From Sphaerulina vaccinii (Eukaryota; Ascomycota; Dothideomycetes; Mycosphaerellales; Mycosphaerellaceae), in contig JAKUDP010000017.1 in the NCBI GenBank assembly GCA_022570795.1, positions 186,001 to 250,000 on the forward strand: 64,000 bases of DNA, given 5' to 3'. Below, piece by piece: positions 8,848-19,223 of this stretch. The position numbers and the translations under genes were made by a program. Within the stretch, counting starts at the first letter, position 1; the number at the start of each line of letters is the position of its first letter. The notes beneath the pieces are model-generated. The model searched no databases. It saw only the letters and a list, made by a program, of their open reading frames with translations, and was not told the DNA's origin.

Positions 8848-10424
8848 ATGTCTGGAAAGCTTGACCAGTCGCTCGACGCCATCATGAAGGACCGCCCAGC
8901 TGGCGGCCGCCGCGGAGGACGATCTGGACCACGCAAGGCTGCCACGAAGTCGAAGGCCGCGACTGCAGCCGTAGTCGCACCAGCTGGAGGCATCGCGAAG
9001 AAGACTAAAGGCGGGAAGCCACCAAAGGGACCCGCGGCCGCGGCGTTGCCATTCGCAGGAGAGAGCAAGATTTCAGTCTCCGGCCTGCCCGATGATGTAA
9101 CGGAAGCGATGATTAAGGTACGTTGACCGCGCCGACTGCACGGTACACGTTTTGAGCCGAGATGTTCGATCTCCTACTATGCGCGTGCCATCCATATTTG
9201 GACACATGGTGGTCTCCTCACCCACCCAAAGCCCAGTGGTACCAGTTGAGCTGGTAGATGGCCTCTGCCCGCGATCGCCCGCTTCTCGAAGCACAGTGCA
9301 CCGCGCATGGGTACAGAGCGACCACGACACGTCTTGCACGAACTTCTCACGAACCGCTACCTGGCAAGTATGCGCGTGTTGAAGGCAGACGTCCACATCT
9401 GTGGCACGAATCCCGAGGGCAAGCAGTAGCACATGGACAGCAGTATACGGAAAGCAGCAGAATTGGTTGACACAAGAGGAGAGGAAGACACCATGCGCAC
9501 GCTTTGGCAGATCATGTCGGTGATGGCGACTCGATGCTGGCATTGCGAAAGCTGTGCCCTAGCTCATGTCGAGTATGCGCATGGATGCTGAACGATGCGC
9601 GATGAGCGGAAGGCTTTACACGAAGCGGGTCAATCATGGACGAAGGGCTACCACTGCCAACATGCTGCTGCTTGCCCTCTGTTATTCAATGTCGCCGCTT
9701 TCCTCTTGAGGAGCCTCTGACTAGGTCCTGGCGCGCGAACATGACTCGGAATCTCTTTCTCTGGGCATCAAACATTATCAATTCTGGAGGTCGACTAACA
9801 TGGATTGTGTTCAGGAATACTTTACCAAATCTGTTGCGCCAGTGAAGAGGGTTATTCTCAACTATGGACCGACTGGCCGCAGCCGTGGATCCGCAACGGT
9901 CTTCTTCAGCAAGCCAGGTGCGGCTGCCGACGCCGTATCCTACGACGGCACCTTGGTTGATGGCAAGAAGATGAGGGTATGTCAATGTCATTCGCGTGAA
10001 CCTGACTGTCCACTAACTTCAACAGGTCGAAGTGCTAGTCGATGCACGAACCGTACCTGCTCCACAAGCACCAAAGCCACTTTCCGATCGCATTGTGTAA
10101 GATCCTCTATACGACTCCTCACGACCTCCACTGACTCATTTTTGTAGTAACAAGCCAAAGAACGCTGCCAAGAAGGACACCAAACCAGCCGGAGCACAAA
10201 AGACCAAGGGCCAAGCTGGCAACACAAATGGAGCCGCGGGAGATAAGAAGGGCAAGGCGAAGTCGGGTCGCGCGGGCAGAGCGAAGGCGAAGACTGCAGA
10301 GGAGCTGGACGCAGAGATGCAGGACTACTTTGGCAGTGGTGAAGCACCTGCCGCTGCCACTAATGGCGCACAGCCCGCGGCAACGAACGGCGCCGATACT
10401 GGTATGGTCGACGAGGTGATGTAA
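8848..10424 (+). CDS. YRA1: mRNA export adaptor Yra1/Mlo3 (REF/ALY family)
   Basis: Four exons: 8848-9117, 9815-9976, 10026-10096 and 10148-10424, about 259 residues. The N-terminus has the REF box (KLDQSLDAIMKDR) and a Gly/Arg/Lys-rich linker (GGRRGGRSG). A single RRM starts at KISVSGLPDDVTEAMIK and continues EYFTKSVAPVKRVILNYG with RGSATVFFS. The C-terminal REF box is TAEELDAEMQDYF. The protein couples transcription (TREX) to nuclear export by handing mRNA to Mex67. Exon 1 is 270 nt and ends inside the first RRM helix. Intron 1 is 697 nt, more than ten times the other introns here, while introns 2 and 3 are about 50 nt. The frame is open upstream of 8848, but that leader has no family similarity. 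Confidence 0.92.
9118..9814 (+). other. YRA1: 697-nt first intron of Yra1/Mlo3
   Basis: Donor is GTACGT at 9118 and acceptor TTCAG at 9810-9814. A branch site GACTAAC lies at 9793-9799, its branch A about 16 nt from the acceptor. No gene is supported inside on either strand. Both size and position recall the regulatory intron of budding-yeast YRA1 (see Part 2). Confidence 0.85.
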
Positions 10425-11682
10425 GGACGATGCACTCAACAATGACGATGGTGCTCGCGAAGAGGTTCCGATGCGATACGGCGATGCGGCGATGCTCCGA
10501 CTTCAGTTTCTCAAGATTGTATCAGTACGACGTTGTCGCTTTCGAAAGGCTTTGGTAACAACAGGTGGGCTTCGAAGCCGTGGAGGAGGAGTTCGATAAG
10601 ACTGGCATAAGGACGACAATTCTGCTTTACGATCTCACTGCTCTTCGCTCCTTCGACCTTTCTTCATAAACACCGACTAGCATCCAATTCAGGAACAGAG
10701 CCTTGACTGACAGCGCAATGCATCTTTTGGCTAAGCCACGACGAGCTGTTCCTGTGGAATGGTCCCATGAGCATCTCTGCAGCGACGATCGTCTAGAACG
10801 GAGCCTGATGATTCGTAATCTGGGGGCTATATCGCTCCACATTGAGTGTATTGCCAGTGGCTTTGACCCCTTCCGAGCTGCATTCGAGTTACCACCGGAG
10901 CTCTTTGGAGCTGTTCGAACGCTCGAAGCTGGTCCTTGTCACGACGGCTAACCTGCCATGTCCTTTTGCCCCTCATGCAACCTGCGCGGAAGCCAACCTT
11001 CTTTCGAGCTCTTAGAACTCGCCTTTTTTCATCTCGCGGAGCGCTGTCCAGACAACAAGCGCCGCTCGCTTCGGAGCCAATTCCCTAGACTTCGCCTCGT
11101 GCTAAAGGCTACCGAGCACGTTATATCAGTGGACGAGATTGTGCTGCACATGTGGACAGAAATCCATCACTGTCGTCGCAGTTGACCTGGACCAAACACC
11201 CTAATGTACTGCGCACGCAGGGCTGCGTAGTCTTTGAATTACAGTGCCGCCAGAGCCTCTGCCGATCTGTACCTAATGCTTCGAATCTAGACTGAGAGTG
11301 GTGTTTTTCCCAGCAACGAACACGCTAGACCCCGCTTTTTGGCTCCAGTAGACGCTGCGGGGCTACGGAGTTACCTCATCAGAGTCCAAATCACCCAGCG
11401 AGCCATGTCGCCGACAGCCATTCACAGCATTCCTGCCTGGACAAGTGGAGCGGTACGGTGGAGATCACGAACCCTTCAGAGCGAATTGCTGGAGCTTAAT
11501 CCCGTAGCAGTCCGTGGAGAAGGTCGAAGAAGGGGACACCTTCCACCATTGCTACTACTTAACCCCTCCACCACCCTCTTCGCTGTTGTTTCTGCTCCTA
11601 TCACTCATCGCTGTGCGATCTGAGAATAAAAGAAACATTTCCCTTTTGAGATACCCAGTCGACGAGACTACCAATACCAATC
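10425..11682. other. Intergenic: aldehyde dehydrogenase promoter
   Basis: 1.26 kb without a supported gene. Only short open frames without domains occur. In the last 200 bp there are stress-element-like cores (AGGGG near 11532, CCCCT near 11563) and a pyrimidine-rich stretch (about 11567-11610) typical of strong fungal promoters. A single TGCGG core near 11354 resembles an AlcR half-site, but one site is weak evidence. Confidence 0.5.
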
Positions 11683-13289
11683 ATGTCTGATCTTTCCGTC
11701 CAGCTTGAGACGCCATCTTCTGGCAAGTACACGCAGCCGACTGGACTGTGAGTAGCTTCTCTCGAGCAGGTGGAAATTGGGCGACATGCTTACGATCTAT
11801 TCAGTTTCATCAACAATGAGTTCGTGAAGGGTGTGGATGGCAAGACCTTTGAGGTCATCAACCCAGCTACCGAGGAGGTCATCACCTCCGTTCACGAGGC
11901 CACCGAGAAGGATGTCGATATCGCCGTCGCCGCCGCACGCAAGGCATTCGAGGGACCATGGAGACAAGAGACCCCAGAAAACCGTGGCAAGCTGCTGAAC
12001 AAGCTCGCCGACTTGTTCGAGAAGAACCTCGAGCTCCTCGCATCTGTTGAGGCACTTGACAACGGCAAGGCTCAGTCCATGGCCAAGGTTGACATCAGCA
12101 TGTGTGCTGGTTGCTTGAGATACTATGGCGGCTGGGCCGACAAGATCGAGGGCAAGGTCGTCGACACAACTCCAGACACCTTCAACTACATCAAGAAGGA
12201 GCCAATTGGTGTTTGCGCACAAATCATTCCATGGAACTTCCCACTGCTCATGTGGGCATGGAAGATTGGTCCAGCTATCGCCGCCGGTAACACTGTGGTC
12301 TTGAAGACCGCTGAGCAGACCCCACTTGGTGGTCTCGTTGCCGCCAACCTCATTAAGGAGGCTGGTTTCCCACCAGGAGTTGTCAACATCATCTCTGGTT
12401 TCGGTAAGGTTGCTGGTGCAGCTCTTGCTTCGCACATGGACGTCGACAAGGTTGCCTTCACTGGTTCCACCGTTGTTGGCCGACAGATCCTCAAGGCTGC
12501 TGCTGGCTCTAACCTGAAGAAGGTTACCCTCGAGCTTGGTGGTAAGTCACCAAACATTGTCTTCGACGATGCCGACATCGACAACGCCATTTCGTGGGTC
12601 AACTTCGGTATCTTCTTCAACCACGGCCAGTGCTGCTGTGCCGGTTCGCGTATCTACGTCCAGGAGGGCATCTACGACAAGTTCTTGCAACGCTTCAGAG
12701 AGCGTGCTGCTAAGAACGTTGTTGGTGACCCATTCGCCAAGGACACCTTCCAGGGCCCACAGGTCTCGCAAGTGCAGTTTGACCGCATCATGAACTACAT
12801 CAAGGCCGGCAAGGACGCTGGTGCCAACGTCGAGATCGGTGGTAACCGCAAGGGAGACAAGGGCTACTTCATTGAGCCAACGATCTTCTCCAACGTCACC
12901 GAGGACATGCAAATCATGCAAGAGGAGATCTTCGGCCCAGTCTGCTCCATCTCCAAGTTCAAGACCAAGGAGGAGGTCATCAAGGTGGCTAACAGCACCA
13001 CCTACGGTCTCGCCGCCGCTGTCCACACCAAGAACCTCAACACCGCCATCGAGGTCTCCAACGCACTCAAGGCAGGAACTGTAAGTTATCCACGCTCAAT
13101 ACCATACCTTGAAACAGTACTAACAGCATATAGGTCTGGGTCAACACATATAACACCCTCCACCACCAGCTTCCATTCGGTGGCTTCAAGGAGTCTGGTA
13201 TCGGCCGTGAACTCGGTGAGAACGCTCTTGACAACTACGTCCAGCACAAGACCGTGTCGATCCGTCTTGGAGATGCTCTGTTCGGTTAA
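11683..13289 (+). CDS. aldA: NAD(P)-dependent aldehyde dehydrogenase
   Basis: Exons 11683-11747, 11805-13080 and 13134-13289 give 498 residues, the normal length of fungal AldA. It oxidises aldehydes, chiefly acetaldehyde, to acids. Visible motifs are the PWNFPLLMW strand, the FTGSTVVGR cofactor loop, the general base in TLELGGKSPN (about E265), the catalytic cysteine in GQCCCAGSR (about C299) and the PFGGFKESG C-terminal motif. Codon choice is strongly biased towards C- and G-ending codons and uniform along the gene (AAC, AAG, GAG, GGT), suggesting high expression. Close relatives are known as mould allergens (Alt a 10 / Cla h 10). The small first exon with a 57-nt intron after PTGL is supported by the frame and by the family N-terminus. 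Confidence 0.95.
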
Positions 13290-13800
13290 AAGCTATTCGC
13301 CTAATGCTGGGAATGCTGCGAGAACCTTTCATGTAATTAGTTATGAGGCTATGATGATCCAAGATATGTAGAAATTTGACGAAAAGCTTCCAAAAACATG
13401 AGCCATGCTGTGTCTTCTCTCTTCTCCCTCTTGTCCATGGGGCTTCCATCAAACCGAGCACACGGTATCTGAATTCCTTGGCAGCAGCAAGAGACTTTCG
13501 TTCTCGCTGTGGACTTCTTTCTCGCTCTCTCGCACTTCCTCGCACCGAACACCATCGTCTGCTTATTGATGACAACGTGCAATGGCTCTCATGATGCCGA
13601 CTTTGTCACAGATATCGTCCGCGACGACCTGAATTGTGCCGATCTCAGGATGAGTATGGTGTGGTATGATGCTCATCGTGTCTAGAACTGCCAATTGGAT
13701 TCTAGCGTGCGCCATTGTAATGCTGTCCAAGTCGATGATAAGTAAGTCCACGAGGAAACCTAAATTATTGCTACTCTCATCTATACTTCTCTGTATTGCT
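13290..13800. other. Intergenic between aldA and the DUF924 gene
   Basis: 511 bp between two forward genes, with no domain-bearing frame. An open frame runs into the next gene from 13666, but the family start is at 13801, so this is read as 3' flank plus promoter. Confidence 0.5.
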
Positions 13801-14694
13801 ATGTCCTCCCTGCTCCAGCGCCTCTCATCACCACTCCGCAGATACTACTACTCCACCATGAGAGCTATACCACCACAGTCCTTCCACCTCGACCCCAAAA
13901 TCTTTCACCCAACACTCTACTCCTCCGTCCACGAATACTGGTTCAAAGGCCTTGAACCCAACGCCAAAGTCCAAAATGATACAACGAAAAATCGCTGGTG
14001 GGGAATGGGTCGCAGTGCGGAAGATTTGAAAGTTATGGATGATGAAGTTCGAGAACTTTTCGGTAAAGCGATTAGTTCTATTGGACCCGAGAAATTTCCT
14101 CTCCCGCAACTCCAAGGCTATGTGACTGAAGGGGAGAGGGCAGAAGATATTGCGAGACCATTTGTGGAAGAAGTGAAGCAAGCAGGGAATGGCAAAGCTC
14201 AAGCGGATAGATTGCTGGCATTGATCTTATTATTGGATCAGTTTCCGAGACACCTGTTTCGTGAAAAGGATGAGTTGAAACTGGTTTATACGCATGATGA
14301 TCGTTTAGCCTGGAGCCTGTTTCGATCATTCAAGAAAGCCAACACATCAGCATCTTCGGAAAGTCCAATCGCGGATTCATGGTACCTCGCCCATCCAGTC
14401 AGAAACGCATGGTTCTATATGCCTCTCATGCATGCAGAAGATTTGGTTTCGCAGGAAGAAGCTTTCGCCGCAGTGACAGAGTGGCAAGCTGAAGCGGGAA
14501 CCAATGGCGAGGCTGAGGTGGTGGCTGATTTGAAGTCTAACGAAGGAGCTGCGAAGTCTCACTTGGAGATTGTTAGGAGGTTTGGGAGATTTCCGCATAG
14601 GAATGAGGCGCTTGGGAGGGAGAGTACGGAGGAAGAGGAGGAGTGGTTGAAGACTGGGGAGACTTTTGGGGTTAAGCAGAGTGAGAAGGAATAG
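13801..14694 (+). CDS. DUF924 family protein, probably mitochondrial
   Basis: Intronless, 297 residues from ATG 13801. The N-terminus MSSLLQRLSSPLRRYYYSTM is Arg/Ser-rich without acidic residues, like a mitochondrial targeting peptide; an inner ATG at 13858 could give a cytosolic form. DUF924 signatures are clear: EYWFKGLEPN near the start, LLALILLLDQFPRHLFR in the middle, YMPLMHAED, and the C-terminal RFGRFPHRNEALGRESTEEE. The family is alpha-helical (TPR-like), widespread in bacteria and fungi, with no established reaction. The frame continues upstream to 13666, but that part lacks similarity. The gene ends convergent with the reverse coiled-coil gene, 238 bp apart. Confidence 0.88.
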   Translation: MSSLLQRLSSPLRRYYYSTMRAIPPQSFHLDPKIFHPTLYSSVHEYWFKGLEPNAKVQNDTTKNRWWGMGRSAEDLKVMDDEVRELFGKAISSIGPEKFPLPQLQGYVTEGERAEDIARPFVEEVKQAGNGKAQADRLLALILLLDQFPRHLFREKDELKLVYTHDDRLAWSLFRSFKKANTSASSESPIADSWYLAHPVRNAWFYMPLMHAEDLVSQEEAFAAVTEWQAEAGTNGEAEVVADLKSNEGAAKSHLEIVRRFGRFPHRNEALGRESTEEEEEWLKTGETFGVKQSEKE

Positions 14695-14932
14695 GATGTG
14701 AGATATTCGTTGTTGGATGTCTTGTAGGCTACGAGATTTGTTCTTCGGCACCTGGCACATGTCTGCACAAGCTCCTGGCTCAGTGGTTATGCACATGTAC
14801 TAGAGAGAAAGAAAGGTGTATGATGTGTGCAAGAAGAATGTGTATAATATGTATAGATGAACAATATACGAAATATCAAATCGAACCAAAACAACAGAAA
14901 ATACGAAACATCAAAACAAATTAGTTCGCTCT

Positions 14933-17900
14933 CTAACGTCTCTCTCCTCTCGGAAACTTCTTCTCGCGCTCTCGTCTGCGAATAGCATCAGCAATATCAT
15001 GGTAGGCTGAAATAGGGTCATCACTCGGCTCAGGGAGATCCATAGCATCGATAGCTTCCTGTCTCGCTTCGTCAAGTTCGGCTTGTTCAGCCTCCTCTCG
15101 AAGTGTGGCTTGACGACGCTCCTCATACGCAGCGATCCATTCTGGAGTCAAACGAGCCTCTCCGATACGGATGTTCCAGCGTAGGCGACGTTCGTCATCG
15201 GTCTCGTCAGCTTCATCTGGTATGGGTGGAGATGTGCTTCGAGGTGGAGGTGGTGGCGGTGCTCTGCGACCTCCGCTTCTCGGAACGTACTCGTATTCGG
15301 GGAAGCTTTCGGGTTGGCTTTCTGGTGTGCTTCGTCTAGGTGGCGGTGAAGGTCTGCGGCTGCTGCTACTTTTCGGTGAGCTCTCGTTAGCGTCAGCCGT
15401 AGTTGAAGGTTCTGGCTTGGCAGCTAGCTGCTCCTTCAGAGTCTGGTTAACATTCTGAAGCATCACGATATCCTGCGTGAGAAGTGCGGTGGCGGCTTTG
15501 CTGTCGATCAGTACCTTCAAGAGACGGTCGAGCTCCTCATTAGCGTTCTCCTTCTCGTCTCTCAGTGCCTGACCATGTTGAAGACATTTGGTGAGTTTGT
15601 CCTGCAGCTCTCTGGTCTCAGCATCTTCCAGATCTTCTTCGCACTCGAAGAATTCGTCGTTATTGGATCCATCGGAACCTTTGGAGGAAGGTCTTGACTG
15701 AAGGCTGATTCTGAGCCCCTCGAGCTCCTGCTCAGCAGCAATTTTGCTCGTCTCGGTCTTCTCAAGATTGTGCTTCTTCTCCTCAATCTTCTTCATGAGA
15801 TCATAGATCGTGATATTCTCGTGATCTTTGGAGGCCAGGCTTTGCATCAATGGCGCGAACGGCTTCAGTTCAGGAGCAGGAGCGAGGTCAGATTCGGAGA
15901 GGGGCTCATCCGGGATGCTTGTCGTGAAGAGTGTCTTGTCATCTTTGGCGGCTTCAGCAGCCCGTCGAGCCAGCAAATCCCAGTACGCCTGTGGCACTGG
16001 CACGGCTGGGGGAGCACCTGGTGGTGGTAGGGTAAGACCCGAGGGAGGAGTTGTCTGTTGCGCAGGAGGAGTGGCCCGTGCAGAGGGAGCTCCTTGCTGA
16101 GCAGGGGCGAAAGCCTGACGAGATCTTGCCTGTGGTGCCGTTGCTGGACGCCGTGGACCAAAGGACCCTCGTTCTGGTTCAAAACGAGGACCAGAAGGTG
16201 CTCGTTCTGGTCTAGTGAAAGTATCAGCTGTCAATCTGCCTATACGCTCAAGTTCGTCATTGCGCGCTTTGAGCACTGCCATTCGGTCCCGCAAGGCGTT
16301 GGCCTCGTTCGTGCGCTCTTGATACGTCCTCTGAAACTCTGCGAGAGCTAGGCGCGCAGCGTCTTGTTGGTCCTTCATTGTGCGAGCTCTTTCTCTGAGC
16401 CTACTGTACTTCGCCCGCAGATCCTCGAGCTCCTGATTATGTTCTTCCCTCTCAGAGCGTTGCAGCGCAATAGTATCGTCAAGTTCTTGCTGAACATCAA
16501 GCATGTCCTGCTCGAGTGCACTATGCTTGGCCGTCACCGTGGAGAGGTCCTTCAGTGCCTTTTCAGCTTGTTGTCTGGCACGTTCACGGTCAGCCCATTG
16601 CTGTTGCATCGTCACGAATCGTTCGTGATATTCGTGCAAAAGACCTCGCGTGAACGCCGCGCGCTCCTCGGGAAACTCTGGTATCTTTTCGCTGTTGCGT
16701 AGAAGAGGTCTCCCAGCTTCCTGGAGACGCAGATTCTGTTGCTCAGTCTGGAACTTGAGTAATGCTCGCTGCGTCTTGAGATAGTCGCCGTCTGTTGAGG
16801 CTTGAGGGCCAAGAAGGTTGACCGCTGTAGCTAGACCAGTCTCTCGGTCCATGCCGGTGAGCTCTTCGAGTTCTGCCGGCGTTGCGGGCAATGTGAAGCC
16901 ATCAGGCAACGGTAGAGGCAACGGAGGGAAGGCCACTTGACCAGGTACGTTATGCCTCCTAGGTGGCGTTGGAACAGCCCGTGGACTTTCGAAAGCAGGG
17001 ACGCCATCTTCGCCCGGCGAGACAAATTCCACTCCACCATCCGTGGGGCCGGACGAGACAGGAGAGCCCGGACGCGAATTGGTAGTAGGAGAGCGCGGAC
17101 GCAATGGTGGAAAGGACTCTGTCCGGTCTGGATTGAGCAGACTTGGTCGCCGTGGGAGCTCAGATGGCCTGAACATAGCTTGGTCGGAGCGCTTGGTTAG
17201 ACCTCTCGCACGATTTACAGCAGCCGCGTTGTCGAGTCCAGGGGAGCTTGGTCGGGGAAGACGGCCATCTTTTCTTCGAAATACAGGGATTTTCAGACTC
17301 CGACTATATTTTATAGCACGTTCAGGCCTCGATGGTAAGCCGCGTCTTTCGATCTCCCATCGCAATCTACTTCGTGGACTGAGCGGTGGACCTCGAATAC
17401 GATCGACTGCTGCTTGAAGCTTGGCTCGAGCCTGTTCAGGGGCACTAGTGGTATCAGCGGGCATTGGGCGCGCTCTGCCCAGCATCGAGTCGAGGTACGC
17501 ATCACCAGAGCCCATGCTGAATGTTCGCGGTAGCTCAAATGCCGTGCGACCAGGAGGTGCAAAGTCTTGTGACGAGCCAACACTGCGCCTTCGCTGCTCG
17601 GGTCTGGTGTATTGATCAAGTGAAGCTGCATTTTGACTGTCAAAGTCCGCGAACAGATCTGGACTTGATGCTCGTGGAGCTTGCTGGGCGGCCGATGGTG
17701 CTTGAGCTGGACGAGCAGGTCCTCGACCTGGTGGCAGCGGGAATTGTTCGAACGTCGCTGGAGCTTCCAGAGCAGGTGTCTGGGGGGTCGGAAAGAATAG
17801 TGAGGATCGTCGACCAGCCGCAGGACTTGAGGTACGAGTTGGTTGCTGTGTAGCTGCTAGAGCCTGCGGTGGACCGAAAGCACCTAGAGTTCCTAGATTT

Positions 17901-18319
17901 GCAAGTGTCGTGGGCGCCTGAGTAGGCGCTGGAAATCCAAACGTAGAACTAGACGCTGGCCTTGGGGTCGGCGGTGCTTGCTGTGTAGCTGCTAGGGCTT
18001 GTGTCGGACCGAAAACACCTGGACCTGCAAGTGACACGGGTGCCTGAGTGGGCGCTCCAAAGGCGAAAGTACGCGCTGGGCTTGAGTTTCTTGGTGCTTG
18101 CGGCGCTGTAAAAAGGCCTCCTAGCCCTGCAAGGTTCGCTAGCGCCGGTGTGGGCGCTGGAGGTCCCAAAGTGAGAGCAGGCGCTGGACTTGGAGCGGTG
18201 GGTGTTTGAGCAGCCGGAGTCTGAGAAGGAGTTGCAGACGCAGCCGGTGCACCTGTGAAATCCATGCCCAGACCTCTCAAATCGAAGGCGTCGTTATTAT
18301 CTTGACCAGCCATGGTCAT
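14933..18319 (-). CDS. Large coiled-coil protein with N-terminal FG/PTQAP repeats
   Basis: Intronless, 1128 residues from ATG 18319 (a second ATG follows at 18313; the frame is open to 18508 but that part looks like leader). Residues ~40-160 hold three imperfect ~43-residue repeats. The best two read TFAFGAPTQAP...FGPTQALAATQQ and TFGFPAPTQAP...FGPPQALAATQQ. Residues ~160-560 are Pro/Ser/Arg-rich and disordered. Long heptad-like helices follow (EEREEHNQELEDLRAKYSR region, and a second block around KKIEEKKHNLEKTE), then a Pro-rich stretch with PPRSTSPPIPDE and a charged Glu/Arg-rich C-terminus. The layout suggests a cytoskeletal or spindle-pole scaffold. No enzyme domain is visible and I do not recognise a named orthologue. 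Confidence 0.8.
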   Translation of the reverse strand: MTMAGQDNNDAFDLRGLGMDFTGAPAASATPSQTPAAQTPTAPSPAPALTLGPPAPTPALANLAGLGGLFTAPQAPRNSSPARTFAFGAPTQAPVSLAGPGVFGPTQALAATQQAPPTPRPASSSTFGFPAPTQAPTTLANLGTLGAFGPPQALAATQQPTRTSSPAAGRRSSLFFPTPQTPALEAPATFEQFPLPPGRGPARPAQAPSAAQQAPRASSPDLFADFDSQNAASLDQYTRPEQRRRSVGSSQDFAPPGRTAFELPRTFSMGSGDAYLDSMLGRARPMPADTTSAPEQARAKLQAAVDRIRGPPLSPRSRLRWEIERRGLPSRPERAIKYSRSLKIPVFRRKDGRLPRPSSPGLDNAAAVNRARGLTKRSDQAMFRPSELPRRPSLLNPDRTESFPPLRPRSPTTNSRPGSPVSSGPTDGGVEFVSPGEDGVPAFESPRAVPTPPRRHNVPGQVAFPPLPLPLPDGFTLPATPAELEELTGMDRETGLATAVNLLGPQASTDGDYLKTQRALLKFQTEQQNLRLQEAGRPLLRNSEKIPEFPEERAAFTRGLLHEYHERFVTMQQQWADRERARQQAEKALKDLSTVTAKHSALEQDMLDVQQELDDTIALQRSEREEHNQELEDLRAKYSRLRERARTMKDQQDAARLALAEFQRTYQERTNEANALRDRMAVLKARNDELERIGRLTADTFTRPERAPSGPRFEPERGSFGPRRPATAPQARSRQAFAPAQQGAPSARATPPAQQTTPPSGLTLPPPGAPPAVPVPQAYWDLLARRAAEAAKDDKTLFTTSIPDEPLSESDLAPAPELKPFAPLMQSLASKDHENITIYDLMKKIEEKKHNLEKTETSKIAAEQELEGLRISLQSRPSSKGSDGSNNDEFFECEEDLEDAETRELQDKLTKCLQHGQALRDEKENANEELDRLLKVLIDSKAATALLTQDIVMLQNVNQTLKEQLAAKPEPSTTADANESSPKSSSSRRPSPPPRRSTPESQPESFPEYEYVPRSGGRRAPPPPPPRSTSPPIPDEADETDDERRLRWNIRIGEARLTPEWIAAYEERRQATLREEAEQAELDEARQEAIDAMDLPEPSDDPISAYHDIADAIRRREREKKFPRGERR

Positions 18320-19223
18320 CGAGTATATCGTTTCTGGACGTAGTATACTGGTGTAATGCTGATAGAGGGACCTGCCTCCTATTCGAATGCGTGTATAGTA
18401 AAAATTAGCAGATACGAAGAGTTGAAGCAGGAGTTTGGAACGAAGAAGGAAAGCCGCCAGACGCGCATGGTGTACTTCGAGTCGCCACTCAACTGCCATC
18501 ATTGGCATCCCCTTTGAGCATAGCAGGGCCTCGACCAGGTCAAAGAAGTTGTTCTTTGAAGCAGTAATTGCTCATGACTACCGTCATCTCGGTAGCACAA
18601 AGAACGTCCATATAATGACAAAGGTCTTGTAATTTCTCGAGATGAAGCCCACTGTGCCTCGACATGAGCCTCTGGCAATAGAGAATTTGTCGTGATGAAG
18701 CCATTTTGGGCTGGGAACAATGCCCAGCAATTTTGGCTTCATAGCGATGTGCTGAGTGACTGCTACAGCCTTGTTTGTATGCATTTGACTTGCTCGCGAT
18801 GCATTACACTGCCAAACAGAGGGCTCAGTGGCTCCATATTCATGAATTGAGCAGTCCTTTGCGCTGCGAATGATGGCAGCCAATGCGCAAGATCCTGTGA
18901 GTGCTTCGCTGAAGGACGTCCCTCGTTCTTGACGGGCGGACTGGAAACTGGGATGACCAGATTGCATCGCGCGGAAGTTTGGTGTCATGCATTACGGCAT
19001 TCGGTAGATTGCATTCGTAACACGATGTTGTTGATGAAGATGTGGCAGAAGAGAAGGACGCGTCGTAGTTGAATCTCGATTGACGCCAAGTCCATCTCCG
19101 AGATCGCTCCCGCAGCTTGACATCCATGCTGTGTCGAAGGCCTCACGATAACACTCTCCATCACCTCACTATCTCTCTTTCTTGCATTTTCAGGGCGTTG
19201 GGGGTCTGTCGTGTCTTGTTGTT
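18320..19223. other. Divergent promoter region
   Basis: About 900 bp between the reverse coiled-coil gene and the forward SAM carrier, so it contains two promoters. Short open frames on both strands show no domain. Confidence 0.5.

Noticed and set aside
10703..11185. Small forward frames upstream of the aldehyde dehydrogenase gene
   Set aside because: Each is under 85 codons, without domain or splice structure linking them, in a promoter region.
18320..18508. Upstream in-frame extension of the coiled-coil protein
   Set aside because: No repeat or low-complexity character in common with the protein; two good ATGs at 18319 and 18313 follow, so it is treated as leader.
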